Source: Laburnicola sp. R22_1
Lineage: Eukaryota > Ascomycota > Dothideomycetes > Pleosporales > Didymosphaeriaceae
Assembly (NCBI GenBank): GCA_014281115.1
Contig: JACONQ010000002.1
Coordinates: 1,798,001 to 1,862,000, forward strand
Direction of reading: 5' to 3'
DNA: 64,000 nucleotides
Shown: positions 55,268-64,000 of the stretch, one piece after another
Numbering within the stretch: the stretch's first letter is position 1
How the letters are laid out: each line of letters starts with the position of its first letter
Made by a program: the position numbers and the translations under genes
Notes under the pieces: model-generated
Databases searched by the model: none
Seen by the model: only the letters and a program-made list of their open reading frames with translations
Told to the model about the DNA's origin: nothing

Positions 55268-56123
55268 CTTTGAGCTGCCATCGCTATGCGAGGGCCAAGG
55301 TTCGCTCTGGATGCTGTTCACTCGAAGGTTTACGTAGGTTGCGCGGAGTAATGTAGACAATGCCACCTCACGTATCTTATTGGCGTTGATTCGAGCATCT
55401 GTTGTGAGCTGTGTAGGTCATATGCGCCCGCGGGCATGTTCGAAAGCAGGAGCTTGACGAGAGTGGAAAGAGTGCCCCTGTGCGCCTTCCACATACTTGC
55501 GAATCACAACGGCAGTCACGATAGCTATGAGGACTGCACAATACATGTACATGCCCCCTATTAACTTGAACCACGAGTCAGAATCTAGACTAAGTAGCAC
55601 TTATAGTCTATCTTTTCAAACGTGCGAATAGGAACTATGCTACCTAAGGTAGACGTATGGTTGTTTTTTGACAGTTAAGAGGGTTTGCAATATATAAAAA
55701 AGTACCATAATAGCAGCTAGTTCCACTGCTGTTATCAACACTAAAGCATGTATCAGGTATGTTGCTTTTTTTCTGCCTGTGGAAGGACGACAAAGGCTTT
55801 CATCTCAAATAATATCACAAAAAAAAGCAGAGCCCCCTGCCTAGTAAATGAAAAGAGCGATATAAGGTATAAGGTAAAACCAGAACTATATTAGCTGTCT
55901 ACCAAGGTATTCTTGTGCGGACGTTTACATTTATACGCGCGATGCTACTCGCTCACCGGTCCACTCAGTATCCAATGAAATCGTACAACCCAAGATACAC
56001 GACTGCCAGATTGCGTAGCCGCGACCGCAGGCTGCAACCACCAAGCAGCACAGCCGCAACCCTCACATCTTTATCTTTCACTCAATTCTGACCTGTTTTC
56101 TACCGCGAGCACCAACCGTGATC
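55268..56123. other. Intergenic region with an AT-rich core
   Basis: About 850 bp. The first part is the 3' flank of the acidic-protein gene; 55560-55910 is AT-rich and contains the repeat copy at 55773-55876. Sequence from about 55950 on is the probable promoter and leader of the gene at 56124. No gene is seen. Confidence 0.45.
55773..55876 (-). repeat. Copy of the short repeat also found at 4720-4846
   Basis: Read on -, it shares with 4720-4846, in order: TTACCTT, CGCTCTTTT, AGGCAGGGGGCTCTGC (AAGTAGAGGGCTCTGC in the other), a T-run, then GAAAGCCTTTGT (AAAAGCCTTTGT). This copy keeps G where the left one has A, so it is less RIP-altered. Its boundaries and any target duplication are not clear. 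Confidence 0.6.
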
Positions 56124-57931
56124 ATGGCCGATCATCTCTCAGCGACGGCCAACATCTTTCAAATTGTCGGGTTCGCTGACACCGTCTTCCGCGTGAGGAA
56201 AGGCCTATACGAGCTGTTCGATAACGCCCGCCTTGCTTCGCGAAACATCGCATTGCTACTCCACCAGCTTCAAGCGCTTCTCTCAGTTGTGGCATACGTC
56301 CGCGTCGTTCTGATAGAGCACGCGTCGTCACCGTTCGCACAGCACGATGGCCACACACTGCCAAATGTCCAGACGTTGCTACTCCTCATTGAGCAAGATT
56401 TTCGACATCTCAAACGTATCCTAGGAGATGGGGTCGCGCAGGGCTCAGGGTGGCTCGCCGCACTACAGAGCAATGTCCGATGGGCACTGAAGGATAAGGA
56501 AGTTGCGGATGCAAGACTTCGGCTATCGCAGTACACTCAAAACTTGACCGCAGCCTTGTCCGTCTCAGGGAGGTGGGTAATCCGGCAAACTACGCATCGA
56601 CAATATCTTCGTTGCATGTGGAGACTGACGTGCGTGTAGGCGAAATGACATTGTTCTTCGTACCGAACTTCAGTGCATCAAAGACGAGTTACGCGTGTTT
56701 TCACAGAGCAAGGCGACCAACCCAATGACTCCGAAAGTTGCGACGCAATTGCCACGTAGTATACCTGCCTTCCACGTCCCAAGGAGACAAACCCGAACAG
56801 TTATACTGCGCAACGACGTCCAAGCCAATAGCCCCGAAAAGAAATTTGTCACATCGGATTCTGTTTCAAAGCACATCGTCTGCAGAGAACCCAGGATGAC
56901 TGCAGGGAACACTGGTCGCTTCGCCCACCCTGAGTCGCCATTCATTGGCTTTAGCCATCGCAGGATCAGTATTTACGAGCAGGCGGATCGTACACTTGTC
57001 CACCAGCAAAGATGCACTCCGCCAGGTCACAGAATCGATCCTGCTCCTTCAAGACTCACTCATGATATGCTTCGGTGGTCTAGGTACAAATGGCCTCAGC
57101 AGCATCAGCAAAGCTCAGGCAAACCACTTAGGTATGCTCTTGCAATACTTGGTAGCGTCAGCGCATCTCTCATCAGCTGAAGCTATCATGAAGAAGTACC
57201 ACACAGGAGCAAACACGGAACTGCCTAACAAAGCACCTTTTAGCAATGAAGTAGATCATATGATCGTCCAGGAACAAGGCAGAGACATCTTCGACGACAG
57301 GAACTACGACTCTCTGGTATTCTTGGTTCAAGACACTGTGACAGTGGAGACTGCAATCGGCTCGGTCAAGGCACGCATACTAACTGCGCGGTCTGACAAG
57401 ACATCCACGTTATTGGGCTTCAACTTTCACTATACTGGGAGTGCGAACCTACAACTTCCACCTTTTACTGTCAACTACATATCTTGGGCACTAGAACGTT
57501 CTTGTCCTATTAGGTCTGTGTGGCAGAAAGAAGCAGTCAAAATCATGTATGGGGATGTGCATCGTCAAGAAACATTGGTCCATTTTATTCAGGTAACAGA
57601 ACAAAAATCGACCAATCAACTTGTGCACACCGCTTGCTAATAATTTGTGCCAGGCATACCAACAAATAATGAAAAGACTATTTGAGGATTGGCGAGGAAG
57701 GGCATTGATTCCCCAGAAGAACTACTATGTCGATGATATTGAGGCTATGCAATCCGGACTTAATGGCTGCCGCTTTGAGGTGCGATCTACGATTACATTC
57801 TACGATTTTTTTCACGATTGAAGGACTTCTGCGTAGATCGACTTGAAATCCATGTTACTGAAGCTAAGTTCGATGTCGTGTTTAGTGACCTTAAGTTGCA
57901 TGGTAATTACGTTTCTTTTGAGCGGATCTGA
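56124..57931 (+). CDS. Fungal STAND/NLR-type N-terminal domain protein, function unknown
   Basis: Proposed exons: 56124-56572, 56640-56755, 56955-57592, 57654-57779 and 57824-57931; about 478 residues. MADHLSATANIFQIVGFADT then VFRVRKGLYELF resembles the helical N-terminal domain found in many fungal STAND and ankyrin proteins. Intron 1 (56573-56639) and intron 3 (57593-57653) have good splice sites. Intron 2 is inferred because the frame must change between about 56700 and 56960; 56756-56954 keeps the frame but its donor is weak, and the acceptor could be 56963. Intron 4 (57780-57823, 44 bp) replaces an earlier stop and extends the frame by 36 codons. No NACHT, NB-ARC or ankyrin repeats follow, so this would be a stand-alone regulator or a decayed one. 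Confidence 0.55.
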
Positions 57932-59939
57932 GCGCTTTGTAATTTATTAGCATATGAATCCCTTGTCGAAGCTCACTCTAATGATTTCTATGCCTCTTGA
58001 AGAGCTCTTAAGAGGCAAAATTGTAGGTGGTCAGCAGTCGTGAACACCTGCATCTCCTCCCTTCCGTATGTTCTAGTGTTTACATCAAATCATACCCGCT
58101 CTGACACCGGGACCAAACACAGCCTAAGCGTGAATGTAAAGGGACGTACATCTAAGCATTACCTTTGACAAATCTCTACCGTACTAGCCTTCTCATATTC
58201 CATGGACTTTGTTTGATAACTATATACACAATCCCTTAAGTTTTCGATACTTTATCCATTGTTGACTTACCGTGTACCGAAAGGACGCGAAGTATTCCTC
58301 GAGATACATTGTTGACTAAATGCCATACCTTGTTAACTAGAGACCATCCCAGAAAGAGACCAAACTCCCCTTACCTCACCCCTCGAACAAATACACCACT
58401 GCCCGAACCGAATAGACAAACTTCGCAACAGCAGACAAGTCTGTCAGTCACGGAAAATCCCCCGCGCCACACCCTTCATCTTACATCTTACAAGCTTTCC
58501 CAAACCTATATCCCCATGATCCATCCCTCCTCCAAGCCCTTGTCTCCGTGCCCCTCCCACAAGCACCTCACAGCGCGCGGCACCATGTGATATGTCCCAC
58601 ATCCGGCCGCTAGCTGCATGCATGCCGGTGGTCTTAAAACCCGAACGGGTGGTCTAGTCTAATACTCGTGCTAAGAACCCAGGGACACACTAGTTTAGCC
58701 TCTCACGTAGGCTACCGATCTTTACAGTAGTCTCCACGTCATGCTTTAATGCTAGATGTCAATTGGTATCTACCATTGCGGCAGATTTACTATTTAATTG
58801 GGGAAGCCGCGGGCTTGGAGCAATGTTGTGTGGAAGTTTTGGATTGACTTGACTAGAAAAGGAGATGCATGATGAATGGATGACAGTATGATACAAAAAT
58901 TTTTGCCCATGTGTTTGCACTATCCGTCATGACTGATCCACATGCCAGAAGCCCTCGGAGCATTCACCTGAAGATAGTTGCAGTGAAAGCCTCTTGACAG
59001 TGTGGCTTGGACAATGACTTAACTATCGCGGTCTGCCTAGTGCGATGAAAGGATTTGAAACTATAAGGCATAAACAGGCTAGAAACAACATTTAATCAGA
59101 CATAATTACTCACATGTTCGATCATGTCCGAGGGCCACGTTCGGAGTGAGCAGTATCAGCCTAGTGACCGGACAGAAAAACACACGGACACGCCTAGTAG
59201 CGTTTATCTTCCTGAAAAGTACTCGTCATGGACACGCCTAGTAGCGTTCATCCTCGGAAAGAGGGGTATCATATCTCCAAAACAAGGCGCCATGCTATGG
59301 ACCCGCTCGACTACTCCAGCCTGAGAAGAGAGAAGGCTTCGTCAGTAATGTAGCGATAGGGTTAATAATGTGTAAGAAACTTCACCAAATGGTTTCGCTC
59401 GCTGGCCTTACCGTATAAACCTCAGCAGACCCACAAAAAGCTAGTTCCTGGCGGGAAGAATTTTCGTTTGGAACACCTATTAGAAGCTACAACGCATTGA
59501 TTCTATGCTACGATCTACTCTTTCAAATAGATGCAGTTGGCTCCGTGACCGAAATCCTTCCCGCCACCGACTAGCTTTTTGCATGTCTGTTGAGAATATA
59601 CGATATCTGCTTATGGTCGATTTGTAGCAGAATAGGGATGGTGATAACTGAATCGGAGAATCTAATTATGCGATGGTGGGACTCGGGCGCGTGCGATAGG
59701 CAATAGCGTAGGCGAGAGCTACAATGAGAACAGCTAGTCAGAGGACGTTGCATGCACTGCCAGATGGCCTGTAGTTCTGGTCAACAGGGTTTAAAAGATT
59801 TTTTTTGGGGGGGGGCGGGGAGATGTGCTCGTCCGGGCATTGTCAATTTGCTAGAAAGTGTTTCTTCCAGAGCTGTGAACGCTGCCTGCACAGCACACGT
59901 AGTGCTGATCTTTACAGTTGCAACTGGAAGGCATATGTG
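57932..59939. other. 2.0-kb region, no gene supported
   Basis: Between the gene at 56124 and the RING/LON gene. The 93-codon frame at 58309-58590 has no recognisable features. GGACACGCCTAGTAGCGTT occurs at 59186 and again at 59230 (44 bp apart). A T8-G9 homopolymer junction lies at 59799-59815. Nothing else is seen. Confidence 0.45.
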
Positions 59940-61505
59940 TCATAGATGGAAGAGGGTTACTAACCATCCTTGACCTCGTATCCTCCTGATCCATGAATAC
60001 ACGATCATAAGGCGCTCGCGGACGCGTGTCGTTCGCAACAAGACGTATTTTTCTTCTTCAGCGATGGGTACGACCGATGCGAACCAGTAGGGGAAAAGAG
60101 CTGGGTCATCGGGGGGCTCGCCGTACGACGAGACGATTCGCGCACTTAGCCATGGAGCACTGGCCTCGCGCATTTGACGAACGAAGGCCATGCAATTTTC
60201 TAATAGCTGTTGCGTAGAACATTGATTAACCACGACGTCCAAAGGGATCGGTGACCCTGGGTGATCACGCTGGAACCGTTCTGCGAATTCTTTGGCAGCA
60301 GTCACCTCGCTCTGTTCTAACGACCCCTCTTCAGCGAGCGAGATATCTTCTATCCTTTCGACCCGGCCAACGTGATACCCATCCAGCATGCCGTGTGCGC
60401 GAATCTTGAATCGACCGATGCCCCGTGTTTCCACGAAGCTACGTCCGTCACGGAGTGTCTGCAGATTTACAATCTCGAGAAGGGTACCGTATTCGAGGAA
60501 CTGCGTGGGGCCAAGGTCACCTTGTGGAGCAGAGGTACGGTTGTACATGACCATACCAAACTGTCTGTTGCCTTCCACACAACGTCGCATCATCAAGCGG
60601 TACCGAGGTTCGAAGACGTGGAGGAATGTGGGCATAGACGGAAGCGCCAGCGTGCACACAAAGAGCGGGGTGTTGCAACCTTCATCTCCAGGTTGCTCTT
60701 CTGCCTTAACAGCCAACTTTCGAGCAGAGAGTAAATCAGCACACAACATGTCCAAAAGTGTGTTGATTAGGAGATTGCTGGACTGGTCCCGCAGTGAAGC
60801 CGGCATGTGCAGACTCCGTCGACACATTGGACAGAGACTGCTGTGGTCCATGACACGAGCGAGACAACGGCGGCAAAAGGTATGACCACACGAGGTCGTT
60901 GTCGGGTCCAACATTATGTTGTAGCATACGAGACAATCAAGCTCTTTCTGCGCAACACCGCGTAGTTGTTGGATCAGCGCGCTATCCGATTCCTGGTAGT
61001 CGGCCAACGATTGTTTATATTGGAGCGCAAAGACGTTATGTTGTGGCAGCTTCTGTTGGAGAACAATCGAATCGTCTTCCGTTGGTGACATATGTTCCGT
61101 TGCTTTGGGTTTAATAGGCTCCAGCTCCATCGGTACCAGGAGATCCGTTACCACAGGCATATTATGTTTTATAATGCTTGTGCAGATGTCCATAAAATTC
61201 GCCAATGTCACGTCGACATTGCACTCAGCAGCGGCATGGTCGCCACCGCATTGTGACAACGGACAGGCGATGCCAAAAAGTCGGTCCGGCGTATTTGGGT
61301 AAGAGATGTTCGCGCGGGGCTTTGGCTCGGGTAGACATTTGCGGCACACGGTGCGACCGCAGGGGAGCGTTACCGGAGTGTTCAAAGGGTTCGAGCACTG
61401 CGGGCACTCCAGCAGGCGAACGAGCGCGAGCATGAGCTCGCGCTCATAGCGATGGACAGCTAGGGCAGCCTCATCCGAGTACTCCTGGGACGGCGCATCT
61501 TCCAT
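59940..61505 (-). CDS. RING-LON domain protein (LONRF-like E3 ligase)
   Basis: Intronless; 521 residues from MEDAPSQEY (an in-frame Met 35 codons upstream, 61610, is also possible). The first RING-like motif, CPQCSNPLNTPVTLPCGRTV then CRKCLP (about 33-60), lacks the usual His (CGR instead of CGH). The second RING is complete: CLVCYNIMLDPTTTSCGHTF then CRRCL and CPMC (about 190-230). A LON substrate-binding domain fills about 275-500 (TPLFVCTLALPSMPTFLHVF, then EPRYRLMMRRC). There is no AAA+ or protease part, so this is not a Lon protease. By analogy with LONRF proteins it should be an E3 ubiquitin ligase; the substrate is unknown. TPR repeats of vertebrate LONRFs are absent. Confidence 0.88.
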   Translation of the reverse strand: MEDAPSQEYSDEAALAVHRYERELMLALVRLLECPQCSNPLNTPVTLPCGRTVCRKCLPEPKPRANISYPNTPDRLFGIACPLSQCGGDHAAAECNVDVTLANFMDICTSIIKHNMPVVTDLLVPMELEPIKPKATEHMSPTEDDSIVLQQKLPQHNVFALQYKQSLADYQESDSALIQQLRGVAQKELDCLVCYNIMLDPTTTSCGHTFCRRCLARVMDHSSLCPMCRRSLHMPASLRDQSSNLLINTLLDMLCADLLSARKLAVKAEEQPGDEGCNTPLFVCTLALPSMPTFLHVFEPRYRLMMRRCVEGNRQFGMVMYNRTSAPQGDLGPTQFLEYGTLLEIVNLQTLRDGRSFVETRGIGRFKIRAHGMLDGYHVGRVERIEDISLAEEGSLEQSEVTAAKEFAERFQRDHPGSPIPLDVVVNQCSTQQLLENCMAFVRQMREASAPWLSARIVSSYGEPPDDPALFPYWFASVVPIAEEEKYVLLRTTRVRERLMIVYSWIRRIRGQGWLVTLFHL

Positions 61506-63126
61506 AGACACGATATACCCTTGGTGGGGATAGAGGTGTTGCAACGGCGCCTGTGGCGAAAGAATACAGATGGTGTTACTGTACGACTGCTCCTTCCTGT
61601 ATACATGCACAGCTTCGGCAGCTGCGACTGGGCGGGTGGTGTCGAGGATTACGGAAACGGATGGGGGACGAGGCTGGGGCGAGGGCGGTATATCTGTGAC
61701 GGTATGATCTGTTGTAGCTTAGAGTATCTCGAGGTTGCGCGCTGGTGCTATAAGGTGATGTGAGGCGGGAGGGCAGGTGAGCTTCGTGAGCGGCAGTCGC
61801 AGGGACGGTGGAGGCTTCCGGCCTCGATATAAGAGGTCGCCGAGGCTGGATAGTATCGTTGCTTAGATGGCGAAGGAAGCAATGAGCGTACGTATCTGCA
61901 CGTCTTCGAAATGAGTCGAGCAGGTCATCACACTGTGAATAGCAAGTGGCCATGTTTCTACAGAGAGAATGCATGATACGTAGAGGAAGCCGGTTGTGCC
62001 CCCCCGGCCGGATCGCCGATGTGTGTGATGCGTTCGAGGCGGCTTGAGCGATATGCGGTAAATACTGTATCTCCGGCATATCTGGTAAGCGTAACATTTG
62101 TTCACAATGTTTTGCATACGTGCGTAATCTATGCTTACAAATAATTTTGCCTGCTCATAGGCACGCTCGGCACATCTTCAAAGAGTATGCGTTTTAAATT
62201 CTTTATAAGCACCAAACATCCTTCTACATGTGATCTAGCAAGGCAATCTGTACATATAGTGCATGTATCACTACATATCTTTATTGTATAGCGTCGATCA
62301 ACATGCGACCGTCGTCTCCGCGCATATCGACTGCGTGGACCCTGATCGAAAATTAGCCCATACCGCCAGCGACCAGGGTCGACTATCAACATCCGAGCAA
62401 CTTCATATTCCGAAAACTTCGTACAAGTCCGTGGTCCTGGCATAGCGGAAGTCGCTCCGACGGCGGGACCGGCGAGGACCGCAGCTCATGCTTCCGGCCG
62501 GCTGCTAGCACGTGTGCTGTCCATAAATCTTCTACCTCTTCGATGCACAACAGCTTGAGCTTGCTCGCTCTTGCGCCGACTCAAGCACCATTCCGCCTAA
62601 GTTAGTCCGACCGTTGGAGCATGTGTTCAGCAAGCATAGCCCCACCATCACGGTACCTTTGCTGTTGGTAGACCGGTGTTGGCCCGTTTGGAGACTGTCA
62701 GCGTCATCGATCTGGTTGCCAACAAACCACGCCTTGTCGCACTATTGCCTGTAATTTCTTCCCAGGGGCCCTGTCATGACGACCAGTATGCGAGTTATTC
62801 GGTGTTCGTGCGTTTATAAGTTACTCTTTACCAATCCAGAGCGTTCCACAGCCATCGCCCCCACCACTGCGGCATCTGGGCAACTTCTCGTGTGACCAAC
62901 GTGACAGTTTTCAGTAAAGAAAATATACGCTGGTGCCTGTCGCAGAAATTGTTCCTCGCTAAATAACTCCCAAAGCGATGTCCTGTGTGGCAACCTAGAA
63001 CTCCATATGCAAGTTCCCTTAACCAAACCTGGAACGCGCAAACCACAAGAAGTAGTGTACAAAGAACCCGCTTGTGATAGTCCTGAACGCCAAGACTTCT
63101 GAGGACATGTGCTCAGTGTCAAAATA
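61506..63126. other. Upstream of the RING-LON gene and 3' flank of RICTOR
   Basis: 1.6 kb. The left part should hold the promoter and leader of the RING-LON gene; small frames at 61576-62097, 62135-62443 and 62814-63122 (all minus) lack recognisable features. No RNA gene or repeat was recognised. Confidence 0.4.
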
Positions 63127-64000
63127 TCAAGAAGCTTTGGGCACGTCGTTCGTGCCCGCCGAGTCCGCAGACGACTCTGAGTCAGTGCTCTCTTCGCTCT
63201 GATCCTCTTCTTCCAGTACTATCCGCTGAAGCACAGATTTGTCGAAGAGGTCGAGCACGAAACGACACGCCGGGAGGCGAAAGTGATGTGCCTCAAGGAC
63301 CTGCATGACCTTGTGGAATATTGCGGGCTTTGTGAAACCCGGTGCTCTCTTTGCCTTAATCCTGTTTTAGGGTCAGTGTGCGTATGGCTGCAGTTTGAAG
63401 ATTTCACTGACGCTTGGAGGTCGTTTGCTGCCTTTTTGGCTAGCACCGTATTACCTAGGTCGGTCGCAAGCTTGAGAATGCGCGCGTTCACCGGGTCGCT
63501 GTCAGTAACAGCGACCTTCACTTCCGCCTTGCGCTTCCAGCTAATATCGTCCGATTTGGCTCTCCATGGCGTCATCTATGAGAGTTAGCGATATTCAGAC
63601 AAGCCATGAGGCGGAAGACAAACCGAGAACAGTTTCTTGAAATCCAGGGGTAAACAGAACCCAAGTGCTTCGCCGGCTTCGTTGACGACACCATCCCAAC
63701 CGTGTTCGAGCAATATCTCCTGTCCATGAAGGCTTCTAGAAATCAGCCCGAGCACGTAGAAGGCTGTGCCTCTGAGCGACATGACCTCAGACATCTCTGC
63801 AATCTGAGCAATCCATTTCACGACATCCGAGCTCTCCAGGAACGGCGCACCAAGTTCCATTGATCCAACGTTGCCGACAGCCCATAAACAACCCTTCACC
63901 TTTAATATGGTCTCGGGGTCGTCTTTTTCCATCGCGAAATCCCGTATATTCGCCACAAATTCGTCGAAGTGGCCTTTTTGCTTGAGTAATTTACAGCCTT
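63127..64000 (-). CDS. AVO3: RICTOR/Ste20/Avo3 TORC2 subunit, C-terminal part
   Basis: Partial: the 5' part lies beyond the right edge. Exons on -: from the edge to 63624, 63575-63412 and 63361-63127, with introns of 48 and 50 bp. Rictor (S. pombe Ste20, S. cerevisiae Avo3/Tsc11) is the scaffold subunit of TOR complex 2, which controls actin, sphingolipid and AGC-kinase signalling. The visible part has VKGCLWAVGNVGSMELGAPF and MSLRGTAFYVLGLISRSLHG then QEILLEHGWDG, the highly conserved C-terminal Rictor block. After the introns come PGFTKPAIFHKVMQVLEAHH and CRFVLDLFDKSVL. The protein ends in an acidic, Ser-rich tail (EEEDQSEESTDSESSADSAG). 257 complete codons are visible. Confidence 0.92.

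Noticed and set aside
1..64000. CRISPR arrays, bacterial operons, rRNA genes, telomeric repeats
   Set aside because: None seen; intron-bearing fungal genes make bacterial features unlikely, and no TTAGGG-type array or rRNA sequence was recognised.

Overview
The window looks like nuclear DNA of a filamentous ascomycete (Pezizomycotina, plausibly a dothideomycete). Genes carry short GT-AG introns (mostly 44-115 bp) with CTAAC-like branch sites. The housekeeping genes are fungal-type (RAD26, SAM50, UBC6, TFG1, HOM6, BRF1, a TORC2 subunit). The first 11.5 kb is AT-rich and its old transposons are riddled with TAG/TAA stops at former Gln and Trp codons, the mark of repeat-induced point mutation (RIP).

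Region 1 (1-15,241) is a stack of mobile elements. In order: the 3' end and LTR of a Ty1/copia element on +; a roughly 4.1-kb inverted-repeat element (956-5050) that contains a smaller palindromic element and a 127-bp insertion; a degenerate pogo/Fot1-like transposase on -, split in frame by a complete copia element (6316-11456, two 186-bp LTRs, 5-bp target duplication); and a hAT element (11573-15241) of ordinary base composition whose transposase is intact except for one frameshift.

Region 2 (15.7-27.9 kb) is ordinary gene space: RAD26/CSB, a membrane-anchored secretory protein, a small secreted protein, SAM50 and UBC6, the last two divergent. Region 3 (27.9-33.8 kb) holds no recognisable host gene but has a complete, inactivated pogo-like transposon (29701-31862) with perfect 47-bp inverted repeats and a TA target duplication.

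Region 4 (33.8-47.1 kb) has an MFS sugar transporter, a Cid1-like nucleotidyltransferase divergent from the TFIIF large subunit, a CCDC174-like protein divergent from homoserine dehydrogenase, and a conserved-looking Cys-rich hypothetical protein. Region 5 (47.1-51.8 kb) shows no gene I can support. Region 6 (51.8-64.0 kb) has BRF1 divergent from a small acidic protein, a multi-exon gene with a fungal STAND-like N-terminus, a two-RING plus LON-domain protein, and the C-terminal part of the TORC2 subunit RICTOR/Ste20/Avo3, which runs off the right edge.

The genes do not form a cluster or pathway. Several serve nuclear gene expression (Rad26, TFIIF, Brf1, Cid1-like). The most unusual content is the nested transposon stratigraphy and its sharp edge just upstream of RAD26. 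I did not find a clearly new biological system. Exon boundaries were read by eye from splice consensus and frame continuity; no searches were run.
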